Positions 8,614 to 16,314 of a stretch of DNA of 64,000 bases are shown one piece after another. Position numbers and translations under genes: made by a program. The notes under the pieces were generated by a model that was not told where the DNA came from, ran no database searches, and saw nothing but the letters and a program-made list of their open reading frames with translations. Within the stretch, counting starts at the first letter, position 1. Every line of letters begins with the position of its first letter. Source of the DNA: Sporobacter sp963663605. GTDB taxonomy: Bacteria; Bacillota; Clostridia; Oscillospirales; Oscillospiraceae. The stretch is taken from positions 2,852,001 through 2,916,000 of the forward strand of contig CAXXVF010000002.1 of NCBI GenBank assembly GCA_963663605.2. The letters run 5' to 3'.

Positions 8614-11314
8614 GTGTGATCTCCTCCTCATAATTTACGAGCCATCCGGCCAGACATAGTCCGGCGGCATCGTCAAGCGTGCGTTCAAAGGCTTCGGGGT
8701 ATTTTGCCTTCCACGACCGCATTTCATCGTCAGTGACCTTCCGCACGTCGACTAGGAATCCGGAAACCGCCATTCCCGTAACTTTGCCAGAGGTGATGGC
8801 GTGGGGTGTTATAAGGTTGATGGCTCCGCCGCGGTCAATGCTGTTGAGGTCTATGGGGTCAAAGCGCGCACCGTGATCCACATAAGCAACGCGCGGCATG
8901 ACCCGTTCCGTCACATACGCGCCGCACAGCACGATGCCGCGTTCATTATAGACCTTGACGATGTCTCCGTGCTCAATTCCGTGCTCGACCGCTGTAATAG
9001 GATTAAGCCATACAGGCTCGTACTGGTAGCCGTCTTTAGCCCGGAGCTTCATCGTCTCTATCTCGCGGTTCCATGTAATATCATCGCACTGGGCGTGCAT
9101 GCGCCAGTGTCCGTGATTGGACATGCATAGGAGCGGATATTTCTTCGCGCGCTCACTGGAAAGGCGCTCATCGTGAAACGGACCTTTTTCAATCCACTTA
9201 GGATGCGGCGGGCGCTCCTCGTCGTCCGGGAACAGCTCCTTGAGTTTCGTAGAGGTGAATTCCAGCTTGCCGGTGGGCGTCGAAAGCGGCATCAAAGCGG
9301 GATCTTCATAGAATTTCCGCCAGCCGGGCGGGACGTTTTTGACGTCCGGGTCGCAGGGGATGACGAAAATATCGTCCCGATGGAACGTATCGTCGGCGTC
9401 AGCCTTGTCGGCGTTTGTTGCCCGGAAGAACATCTCAATGAGCTCTTCCTTATCCACCTGGTCGAACGTGTATTTATCGTAGATCTCCGGCCCGAGCTTT
9501 TCCGAGAGCTTTTTTGCCACCCGTGAAACACATTCGAAATCATTGACGGACTCGCCGACGGGAGGGCAGGCCGGATGCTCGCGGTAAATTGAGGTAAACA
9601 CGCCGCTGTTGAAATCCTCTCCGATATCGTCCATCTCATACGTTGTACATACGGGCAGAATGATGTCGGCCATGATGCAGTCGTTTTCAAGCCATGGATG
9701 CTGCGCGACGATGCACTCAATTTCGGAACTGCGAAAGGCCTTAGTGAAATTGAAACCGTCGTTCCAGCACGTCACCATACAGGGCGAGTCGGTCCAGATC
9801 ATATGTATCTTTGAGCAGCCGTCGGCGGGGTATTTGTAATGGATCCACTGTTCCTCGGCGGGTCCGCAGAAGGAGTAAAGTCCCCACCACTCCACGGAGC
9901 CTTTGAGAATCGCGTCATGCACCATACACTTCGGGATAGACTGCGCGGGAGGGGCCCCGGCACAGCGCGCCATCTCGTACAGAAGCGGGTAATCGGGGTG
10001 CACCGTCTCAAACTGGTCGATGTCGCTGTTATGAGGCGGCCGGCACGCTTCGGCGGTATGGGGCAGCGCGGGGAGGACTTTCCCGTGGAACGGGAGCGGC
10101 GGATGATCCGTATGGATGCCCCACTCGATCATCTTGACCTGATGAACGCCGGGACCGCCCAACCCCTGCATCCCGAGCAGTATGGACTGGAGCCGCGCGG
10201 GCTCTGTCGAATACGGGCCCCTTATCCCCGGGCCGCCGTTTCCGATGCAAATGCTCGTTATCTTGTCGCCCCACTCCCGTGCAAGCGCCTTGATCGTCCA
10301 CGCGGGAATGCCGCATTTTGGCGATGCCCATTTCGGATCCTTCGTTTCGCCGTCCGTCTTACCGAGCACGTAATCGAAAAACTCCTGATAACCAACGGCG
10401 TGGGACTCAACGTATTCTTTGTTATATGTGCCCTCCGTGAGCCACACCCAGGCAATGGCCAGATAGAGCGCGGCATCCGTATTGGGAAGGACCGGTATCC
10501 ATTTGTCGGCGTGTATGACGGCGCCGAAATTGCAGGCTGGGTCCACATAGATGCTCTTGAGACCGATGTCGGACAGATAGTTACACAGGAGGGTCGGCAT
10601 CATGCCGTCCATACCCTTCGGTGTCGTCTCGGGGTCGCAGCCCCAGAACAGAAGCATCTGGGAATGCTCTACGATGTCCGGAAATACATTTCCCGACGGC
10701 TGCATTTCTCCGACAGGTTCCCCGCCCCAGACGTTTTTCGAGCCCCAGCCCCAGCCTTCCCAGCTGTCCTGATTGCGCATCTGGATGGTATAACCGCCGA
10801 GCAGGGACAAAAGACGATTGGCGCAGCCGTGTGACGGGGCAAGGTGTTTTCCTTCGCCGTGCATATCCGCTTCGGACAGAACAGCCGACATGCCGTACTT
10901 CTCTTTCACGCGCAGCAGTTCGTCCGCAATGAGCTGCGCGGCTTCATCCCATGAAATGCGTACATATTTTGACGTGCCCCTGTTTTGCGGATTCCTCTCT
11001 CCGTTCGGATCCCAGTCGACACGCTTGAGCGGCCAGCGGACGCGGTTGACGCTGTCGACGCGCCGGCGGTACGGCAGGCACAGCGGCGAAATCAGCGATT
11101 TGGTCGGAGGCCCGAACGTCAAGCCGTGGCCTTCGAGTTTCCATGGGTTCAACGCGGCAATGTCGAGTTTTTCATCATAGTGGAAAGGTCTCGTACGAAT
11201 GACTTTCCCCTCGCTTGATTCCACCGTGAGGGGCGGGCCGCTGATACGGCCCATCATGCCGCCCGGTTTAAACGTGCGCTGCATGTCGGGCATGCGGTCA
11301 GGGTATCGTGTCAT
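8606..11314 (-). CDS. Transhydroxylase-type molybdopterin oxidoreductase alpha subunit
   Basis: 902 residues from the ATG at 11314, preceded by AGGGGGA; an in-frame ATG 84 bases upstream lacks a site. It is a DMSO-reductase-family bis-MGD protein without an N-terminal Fe-S cysteine group and without a twin-arginine signal, so cytoplasmic. RNQDSWEGWGWG places an Asp-Ser pair (183-184) where Pelobacter transhydroxylase has its Mo-coordinating Ser175 and neighbouring Asp174. Other family marks are IVAQHPWLENDCIMADIILP and a C-terminal cofactor-binding region containing NHGHWRMHAQ. It forms a heterodimer with the overlapping beta gene. Likely substrates are polyhydroxylated aromatics, with hydroxyl transfer, hydroxylation or reductive dehydroxylation; the sequence does not decide among them. 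Divergent transcription from an ABC operon suggests common control. Confidence 0.87.
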   Translation of the reverse strand: MTRYPDRMPDMQRTFKPGGMMGRISGPPLTVESSEGKVIRTRPFHYDEKLDIAALNPWKLEGHGLTFGPPTKSLISPLCLPYRRRVDSVNRVRWPLKRVDWDPNGERNPQNRGTSKYVRISWDEAAQLIADELLRVKEKYGMSAVLSEADMHGEGKHLAPSHGCANRLLSLLGGYTIQMRNQDSWEGWGWGSKNVWGGEPVGEMQPSGNVFPDIVEHSQMLLFWGCDPETTPKGMDGMMPTLLCNYLSDIGLKSIYVDPACNFGAVIHADKWIPVLPNTDAALYLAIAWVWLTEGTYNKEYVESHAVGYQEFFDYVLGKTDGETKDPKWASPKCGIPAWTIKALAREWGDKITSICIGNGGPGIRGPYSTEPARLQSILLGMQGLGGPGVHQVKMIEWGIHTDHPPLPFHGKVLPALPHTAEACRPPHNSDIDQFETVHPDYPLLYEMARCAGAPPAQSIPKCMVHDAILKGSVEWWGLYSFCGPAEEQWIHYKYPADGCSKIHMIWTDSPCMVTCWNDGFNFTKAFRSSEIECIVAQHPWLENDCIMADIILPVCTTYEMDDIGEDFNSGVFTSIYREHPACPPVGESVNDFECVSRVAKKLSEKLGPEIYDKYTFDQVDKEELIEMFFRATNADKADADDTFHRDDIFVIPCDPDVKNVPPGWRKFYEDPALMPLSTPTGKLEFTSTKLKELFPDDEERPPHPKWIEKGPFHDERLSSERAKKYPLLCMSNHGHWRMHAQCDDITWNREIETMKLRAKDGYQYEPVWLNPITAVEHGIEHGDIVKVYNERGIVLCGAYVTERVMPRVAYVDHGARFDPIDLNSIDRGGAINLITPHAITSGKVTGMAVSGFLVDVRKVTDDEMRSWKAKYPEAFERTLDDAAGLCLAGWLVNYEEEITHG

Positions 11315-11344
11315 AAAAAATCCCCCTGTGCAATATTGATTTTT

Positions 11345-11360
11345 TGATTCCATAGAATCA
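11345..11360. promoter_or_regulatory. Palindromic operator candidate over the molybdoenzyme -10 region
   Basis: TGATTC-CATA-GAATCA is a perfect 6+6 dyad overlapping the -10 hexamer of the minus-strand promoter by four bases. Its location would let a bound protein block initiation. Which regulator binds is unknown; the LysR gene at 18320 is one candidate, though the dyad lacks the T-N11-A signature. Confidence 0.35.
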
Positions 11361-11385
11361 TATATTAAGCAAATCCGGTCGTCAA
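11357..11385 (-). promoter_or_regulatory. SigmaA promoter of the molybdoenzyme operon
   Basis: On the minus strand, TTGACG (11385-11380), a 17-base spacer and TATGAT (11362-11357) stand about 45 bases before the alpha-subunit start codon. Both hexamers match consensus at five of six positions. Confidence 0.6.
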
Positions 11386-11459
11386 TCAGACTGCGCATAA
11401 ATCCGCTTCGTCATGCACTTTTTGCATCGCAAAACGCTAAAAATGTACCGCTTGATATA

Positions 11460-11488
11460 TTGACAATTTGTTGATATGCGATAATAAT
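11460..11488 (+). promoter_or_regulatory. SigmaA promoter of the first ribose-type ABC operon
   Basis: A perfect TTGACA at 11460-11465, a 17-base spacer and AATAAT at 11483-11488 precede the binding-protein start by 54 bases. It diverges from the molybdoenzyme promoter about 75 bases away, leaving room for a shared regulator. Confidence 0.6.
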
Positions 11489-11542
11489 GTGTTGAGAACT
11501 CGCATAACACCGCACATCTAATAAAAAATATGAGGTGAGAAC

Positions 11543-12601
11543 ATGAAAAGATTGACAGCAATTTTATTAGCAGCCGTATTTTTAGTGACGTTTATTTCAG
11601 GATGCGGGACAACGAAATCTACTGAGGATACTACCGCATCGGACGCCGACGCCACGGCGTCGTCTCTGGCGGCGCTGACAGGCAAAGACATCTCAACCGA
11701 AAACGTTAAAATCGCATACAGTCCGGTCAGCACCATCGGATCTACGACGGAGGTGTCGCAGCAGGCCGCTGACGACGTCATGCTGAAGTACGACAATGTA
11801 GACATCAAATTCTTCGACGCAGGCTTCGACCCGACCACGCAGATATCCATCGTGAGCGAATGCATCGCGCAGGGGTACGACGCTATTATTATGGAATGTA
11901 CGGACGAGGTTGCGCTCAATTCCGTCATACTTGAGGCGGAGGAAGCCGGCATAGTAGTCATCACCACAAACCAGAATTGCAGCTGTATTCACAGCGCCTA
12001 TCTGTCCAACAACAGCTACGACGCCGGCTGGGTCATCGGGCAGCTCATGATGGAGGACCTTGGCGAAAAAGGCGACGTCATCCTTCTTGACTGTCCGGCC
12101 TCCAACGTAGCCTCCACGCTTCACGGAAAAGGCTTCCAGGACTACATAGCCGACTACCCGGACATAACGCTCATCGACTATGCCAACATCGACGGCTATT
12201 CTCAGGAGAACGCAAACACCACCATGCGCGATATGCTGACAAAGCATGATAAGATCGACGCCGTATACGCGATGTCCGACGACATGGCCATCGGTGTCAT
12301 CCAGGCTATCGAGTCCGTCGGCCGCAGCGAAGAGGGCATCCTCGTCTATGGCAGCGAAGGCATGGTCAACGGCATCGAAGCCATCAGGGCCGGCACCATG
12401 AGGGGCACTGCCTGGGGTGACCGTTATACGATGATCTATATGGCCTTCAACATGGCGCTGCTGTTCGTTGATGCCGGCATCAACAGCGTCGCGCTTGGAT
12501 TTACGGAAACCCCTTCCGTCTCCACGCCGTTTAAGGCAATCACGCAGGATAATGTTGAAGACATGATCCCATTTATGCGCTACTCCGCCCTAAAAAGCTG
12601 A
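11543..12601 (+). CDS. Ribose-type ABC transporter substrate-binding lipoprotein
   Basis: 352 residues behind GAGGTGAG. The lipoprotein signal peptide ends in the lipobox FISGC, followed by a Thr/Ser/Asp-rich linker to about residue 45. The rest is a Peripla_BP_4 (RbsB/type I) fold: VSECIAQGYDAIIMECTDE, QNCSCIHSAYLSNNSYDAG and DAVYAMSDDMAIGVIQAIE are typical of both lobes. It would bind a small ligand at the outer membrane face and deliver it to the two permeases encoded downstream. An extra cysteine pair (NCSC) near the hinge is unusual. First gene of a five-gene run (11543-18282); a 14-bp hairpin separates it from the permease gene, which probably keeps its mRNA level higher. Confidence 0.9.
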   Translation: MKRLTAILLAAVFLVTFISGCGTTKSTEDTTASDADATASSLAALTGKDISTENVKIAYSPVSTIGSTTEVSQQAADDVMLKYDNVDIKFFDAGFDPTTQISIVSECIAQGYDAIIMECTDEVALNSVILEAEEAGIVVITTNQNCSCIHSAYLSNNSYDAGWVIGQLMMEDLGEKGDVILLDCPASNVASTLHGKGFQDYIADYPDITLIDYANIDGYSQENANTTMRDMLTKHDKIDAVYAMSDDMAIGVIQAIESVGRSEEGILVYGSEGMVNGIEAIRAGTMRGTAWGDRYTMIYMAFNMALLFVDAGINSVALGFTETPSVSTPFKAITQDNVEDMIPFMRYSALKS

Positions 12602-12641
12602 CAAATTAATAGAAGCGTTCGATTTCAATATGGAATCTGCT

Positions 12642-12674
12642 CTATATGGGGCCTTGTCATAAGGCCCCATATAG
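12642..12674 (+). promoter_or_regulatory. Intercistronic hairpin after the binding-protein gene
   Basis: CTATATGGGGCCTT pairs perfectly with AAGGCCCCATATAG (14 bp, loop GTCAT). No T-run follows, so it is more likely an mRNA-stabilising or attenuating stem than a full terminator. It lies 40 bases after the binding-protein stop and 37 before the permease start. Confidence 0.7.
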
Positions 12675-12711
12675 TTGCCATCCCTGTGTTCTCTTCAATG
12701 GAGGTTTTCAA

Positions 12712-13689
12712 TTGAAAAATGAAAAGAATACCCGAAGATTGATTACAGTCGGCCTTATTGTGCTTCTGGGGATTATGTTTTGTTTGACCACCGACTCCTT
12801 TTTTACCACACGCAACGTGTTCCTGCTGCTGCGCGAGTCGGCGTACACCGGCCTCATCGCGCTCGGCGTTGCCTGTGTCATGATTGGCGGCGGCGTTGAC
12901 CTGTCGGCAGGCGGCATCGTTTGTATCGTCGGTGTCATCGTCGCCCGCGCTTCAATAATTCCCGGCATACCGGGGATCGTGGTCATCCTGGTCGCCCTTC
13001 TCGCCGGCGTTTTCTGCGGCATGCTCAACGGCCTTATCGTCAACAGACTGTACCTGAGCGAGTTCGTGACAACGCTCGCCACCGGTTCCGTGTTTACGGG
13101 ACTTGCACTGCTCACGACCTTCAGGGAAAACGGCCGGATTATTTCCATGGCCCTCACAAACAACAACTTCCTCGCTTTTGGAAAGAGCCTGAACGGCATG
13201 TACTTCATTTCCATCGCATGGCTGATATGTGCGGGCATAATGCAGTTTATGTTCGCCAAGACGCGGCTTGGCCTGTATATCAGCGCCCAAGGTTCAAACG
13301 CAAAAGCGGCGCAGATGTCCGGCGTGGACTGTAAACGCATTAAGCTCATGGGATTTATGTTCTGCGGAGCTTTCAGCGGGCTCGCGTCGGCCTTCATGGT
13401 GGCTTATCAAAACGGCACGACACAATCCCTCGGCTCCGGCATGGAATTCCAGGCCATCGCTGCGTGCGTCGTCGGAGGCGTCGTGCTCGGCGGCGGAAAA
13501 GGCGATGCACTCTCGGCGTTTCTCGGTGCAATTTTTATGACGCTCATCACAAACGGGTTGTATAAATGGGGCCTCACGACGGGAGGCCTTTATCTGCTTC
13601 AGGGCATCATTATCGTCGCCATCACTAACTTTGATACCTTGCTCGGCACCATAACCCAAAAGCGGCTCGCTGCTCGGGCGAAGTCCTGA
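12712..13689 (+). CDS. Ribose-type ABC transporter permease
   Basis: 325 residues from a TTG start behind GGAGG; an in-frame ATG at 12646 lies within the hairpin and has no site. It is a BPD_transp_2 (RbsC) protein with about nine hydrophobic segments. The family motif GGGVDLSAGGIVCIVGV is at about residue 60, and the cytoplasmic coupling loop is KTRLGLYISAQGSNAKAAQMSGV. It forms the membrane channel with the second permease (15217) and the ATPase (13706). Stop and next start are 16 bases apart. Confidence 0.9.
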   Translation: MKNEKNTRRLITVGLIVLLGIMFCLTTDSFFTTRNVFLLLRESAYTGLIALGVACVMIGGGVDLSAGGIVCIVGVIVARASIIPGIPGIVVILVALLAGVFCGMLNGLIVNRLYLSEFVTTLATGSVFTGLALLTTFRENGRIISMALTNNNFLAFGKSLNGMYFISIAWLICAGIMQFMFAKTRLGLYISAQGSNAKAAQMSGVDCKRIKLMGFMFCGAFSGLASAFMVAYQNGTTQSLGSGMEFQAIAACVVGGVVLGGGKGDALSAFLGAIFMTLITNGLYKWGLTTGGLYLLQGIIIVAITNFDTLLGTITQKRLAARAKS

Positions 13690-13705
13690 AGGGAGGTGCG
13701 GATTT

Positions 13706-15220
13706 ATGAATGAAAGCAAAGTACTGCTGCGTGCCGAAAATATATGCAAACAATTCAGCGGCATCCCGGTGCTGAAAAACGTCGATCTCGATATACGCCG
13801 CGGCGAGGTGCACGCCCTTATGGGCGAAAACGGTGCCGGAAAGTCCACAATCATCAAGATCATCACCGGCGTATACACAAAAGACGCCGGACAGATATAC
13901 ATCGACGGAGAACCGGCGGATATCCAGACCAGACAGGATGCCAGGAACAGCGGCATATCGGTCATCTATCAGGAGCTCAGCCTCATCCCGGCCCTGACGG
14001 TCACCGAGAACATATTCCTCGGGCAGGAAAAAACGCGGTTCGGCGTTACGGTCAACCGGGCCATGCGGCAGGAGGTCCAGGCGCTTATCGACAAATACGC
14101 GTTTGACGTCAGACCGGGCGACGTAGTCGGGTCGCTTGGAATGGCCCAGCGCCAGATGGTGGAAATCCTCAAGGCACTGTCCGCAGACGCCAAGCTCATC
14201 ATCATGGACGAGCCAACTTCCTCCCTGTCCGCCGCCGAGTCGGAAAAGCTCTTCACGACGATTGAAAGCCTGAAGTCGAAGGGCACGAGTGTCCTGTACA
14301 TATCGCACAGGCTTGAGGAGGTCTATCGTATTTCCGACCGCCTCACGGTGATGCGCGACGGCCGGAAAGTCGGTGTGCTGAACAAGGGCGAGATAAACGC
14401 CCAGACGGTCACGAAGATGATGATCGGGCACGAAATCAAACAAACGCGTGAAGACGTTACCGTCAATATCAATAAGGACCGCCGTCTTGAGGTAACCGAT
14501 TTATGTTATAAAAATATCCTCAAAAATATCAATTTTATTGCAAACGGCGGCGAGATACTCGGCATTGGCGGCCTTGTGGGTTCCGGGCGATCCGAGCTGA
14601 TCCGGTGCATTTACGGCGCCGAGAAACCGAGCTCAGGAACCATTACATATAACGGCAAGCCGGTCAGCCGGTCCATCGGCAGAAACATACGGTCGAATTT
14701 CGGCCTCGTACCCGAGGATCGGCGGGCTCAGGGTTTCATAACGCTTCTGTCGATCGAGAAGAACGTTGCGCTGGCCAACTATGACAGGCTCTCAAAGGGG
14801 TGGTTTGTCGGCAGACGCAAAGAGGCAGAGCTCGCGGATACGACCATTAAGAATTACGATATCCGTCCGCCGAAAAGAACCCTGCAGGTCGGCAACCTAT
14901 CCGGCGGCAATCAGCAGAAGGTCGTGCTCGGTAAGTGGCTGTCGCGTAATCCCGAGGTGTTATTGCTCGACGAGCCGACGTCAGGCGTCGATGTTGGCGT
15001 CAAGGCAGACCTGTACAGGTATATGCGCGAACTGGCCAATACGGGCGCTATCATCATCATGGTGTCGTCCGACCTCGCGGAACTGACGATGGTTTCAGAC
15101 CGTATACTCGTTATGTACGGCGGGAAGTTCTTTGAAGAATTCACGAGCCATAATGTGACGCAGACTGCGGTCCTGCTTGCGTCATCCGGAGAGCACACGG
15201 AGGAGGGACGGGCGCTGTGA
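13706..15220 (+). CDS. Ribose-type ABC transporter ATP-binding protein (two ABC domains)
   Basis: 504 residues, RbsA/MglA architecture. The first nucleotide-binding domain has Walker A GENGAGKST, a degenerate signature LGMAQRQMVEI and Walker B LIIMDEPTSSLS. The second has an altered Walker A (GLVGSGRSE), the canonical signature LSGGNQQKVVLGKWL and Walker B VLLLDEPTSGVDVG. This asymmetry is normal for the family. It powers uptake through the two permeases. The last codon overlaps the GTG start of the next permease, so these are translationally coupled. Confidence 0.93.
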   Translation: MNESKVLLRAENICKQFSGIPVLKNVDLDIRRGEVHALMGENGAGKSTIIKIITGVYTKDAGQIYIDGEPADIQTRQDARNSGISVIYQELSLIPALTVTENIFLGQEKTRFGVTVNRAMRQEVQALIDKYAFDVRPGDVVGSLGMAQRQMVEILKALSADAKLIIMDEPTSSLSAAESEKLFTTIESLKSKGTSVLYISHRLEEVYRISDRLTVMRDGRKVGVLNKGEINAQTVTKMMIGHEIKQTREDVTVNINKDRRLEVTDLCYKNILKNINFIANGGEILGIGGLVGSGRSELIRCIYGAEKPSSGTITYNGKPVSRSIGRNIRSNFGLVPEDRRAQGFITLLSIEKNVALANYDRLSKGWFVGRRKEAELADTTIKNYDIRPPKRTLQVGNLSGGNQQKVVLGKWLSRNPEVLLLDEPTSGVDVGVKADLYRYMRELANTGAIIIMVSSDLAELTMVSDRILVMYGGKFFEEFTSHNVTQTAVLLASSGEHTEEGRAL

Positions 15221-16248
15221 GTAAAAAACTGACGAAATTCCTTGGAAATTCATGGGGGCAGCGGATCATGCTCTTCGTGGTCATCATGATTGTTATGGTC
15301 ATTTTTCAGCCGCGTTTTTTCCGTCTGTCCAACGCGTACAGCATCCTGTTGTCGATTTCGATTTACGGCACGATGGCGTGCGGCATGCTGTTTGTCATAC
15401 TGGTCGGCGGCATCGACCTGTGCCAGGGCTCTACCGCCGCCATGGCGGCGGTCATCCTGACCAAAATCGTGATGAACAGCGGATATACCGTAAAAGGGTT
15501 TGTCATCGGGGCTCTTGCCGCGATTGCTGTCTGCGCGCTCCTCGGCCTGTTCCACGGAATTGAATGCGCGTATTTTAAGATACCGGCGTTTGTCCTGACG
15601 ATCGCAACGCAGTATGCTATTTTCGGTCTTATGAACGTGTGTACCGACGCAAATTACTTCCAACCCGCAGCCGAGGGCATTTACAACTTTATTGGAAGCG
15701 GGCGTTTTATGGGAATCCCAATGCCGATCGTTATATTTATCGTTTACGCCGCAATTTTTGCCGTCGTGCTGGGTTGCACCAAATTTGGGCGAAGGGTATA
15801 CGCCGTCGGCGGCAACACCGAGGCGGCAAAGCTCGTCGGCATCAAATCAAAAAACTACATCGTCATAGCATACGTGATCAGCAGCGTATCTGCAGCGATC
15901 GGCGGCATGGTGCTCTGCTGTATGAATCTACAGGCGGCGTATACGACTGCCAGCGGCTATGAGGGGAACGTCCTCACGGCAATGGTCGTTGGCGGAATCA
16001 ACCTCGCAGGAGGCGAAGGCGGTATTGCAGGCGCTATATTCGGCGCACTGCTGGTCGGCATCATAAACAACATCCTGATTCTGCTCAACGTGCCGTCTGA
16101 TTATCAGGACTTTGTCCAGGGCGTTATCATCGTAGGCGCCGTTGCCCTAAATATGTACACGCACCGCAGAAGCCTTGGTCTCACCGGCGTTGATAAACAC
16201 ATATTTGATGAGCAGAAAAAAACGGAGAAGACCCCCACGGCAAAATGA
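15217..16248 (+). CDS. Ribose-type ABC transporter permease (second)
   Basis: 343 residues, GTG start in a 4-base overlap with the ATPase gene stop; GGAGGGACGGG supplies the ribosome-binding site. RbsC-like: VGGIDLCQGSTAAMAAVIL and the coupling loop KFGRRVYAVGGNTEAAKLVGI are visible within a multi-spanning hydrophobic protein. Two different permease genes in one operon imply a heterodimeric channel. The system resembles sugar transporters, but its enzymes downstream are not sugar enzymes, so the ligand may be a non-sugar small molecule. Confidence 0.9.
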   Translation: MSKKLTKFLGNSWGQRIMLFVVIMIVMVIFQPRFFRLSNAYSILLSISIYGTMACGMLFVILVGGIDLCQGSTAAMAAVILTKIVMNSGYTVKGFVIGALAAIAVCALLGLFHGIECAYFKIPAFVLTIATQYAIFGLMNVCTDANYFQPAAEGIYNFIGSGRFMGIPMPIVIFIVYAAIFAVVLGCTKFGRRVYAVGGNTEAAKLVGIKSKNYIVIAYVISSVSAAIGGMVLCCMNLQAAYTTASGYEGNVLTAMVVGGINLAGGEGGIAGAIFGALLVGIINNILILLNVPSDYQDFVQGVIIVGAVALNMYTHRRSLGLTGVDKHIFDEQKKTEKTPTAK

Positions 16249-16278
16249 TCTTAAGCTGTACGATTTCCCTAATCAAGA

Positions 16279-16304
16279 AAGGAGCACAGGCGCTGTTTAG
16301 CGCC
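16279..16304 (+). promoter_or_regulatory. Split ribosome-binding site with intervening hairpin
   Basis: The only good Shine-Dalgarno (AAGGAG, 16279-16284) lies 30 bases before the ATG at 16315. Between them is a perfect hairpin GGCGCT-GTTT-AGCGCC (16289-16304); folding it shortens the effective gap to about 14 bases. An in-frame TAA at 16309 rules out an earlier start. Confidence 0.5.
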
Positions 16305-16314
16305 GATATAAAAA

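Noticed and set aside
9839..10834. Long plus-strand frame of 331 codons inside the molybdoenzyme alpha gene
   Set aside because: It is antisense to a well-supported gene in GC-rich DNA; no ribosome-binding site or domain.
12708..13397. Minus-strand frame opposite the permease gene
   Set aside because: Shadow of a hydrophobic coding sequence; no start signal or domain.
16249..16278. Terminator between the second permease and OYE genes
   Set aside because: No stem-loop with a T-run is present; the genes are probably cotranscribed.
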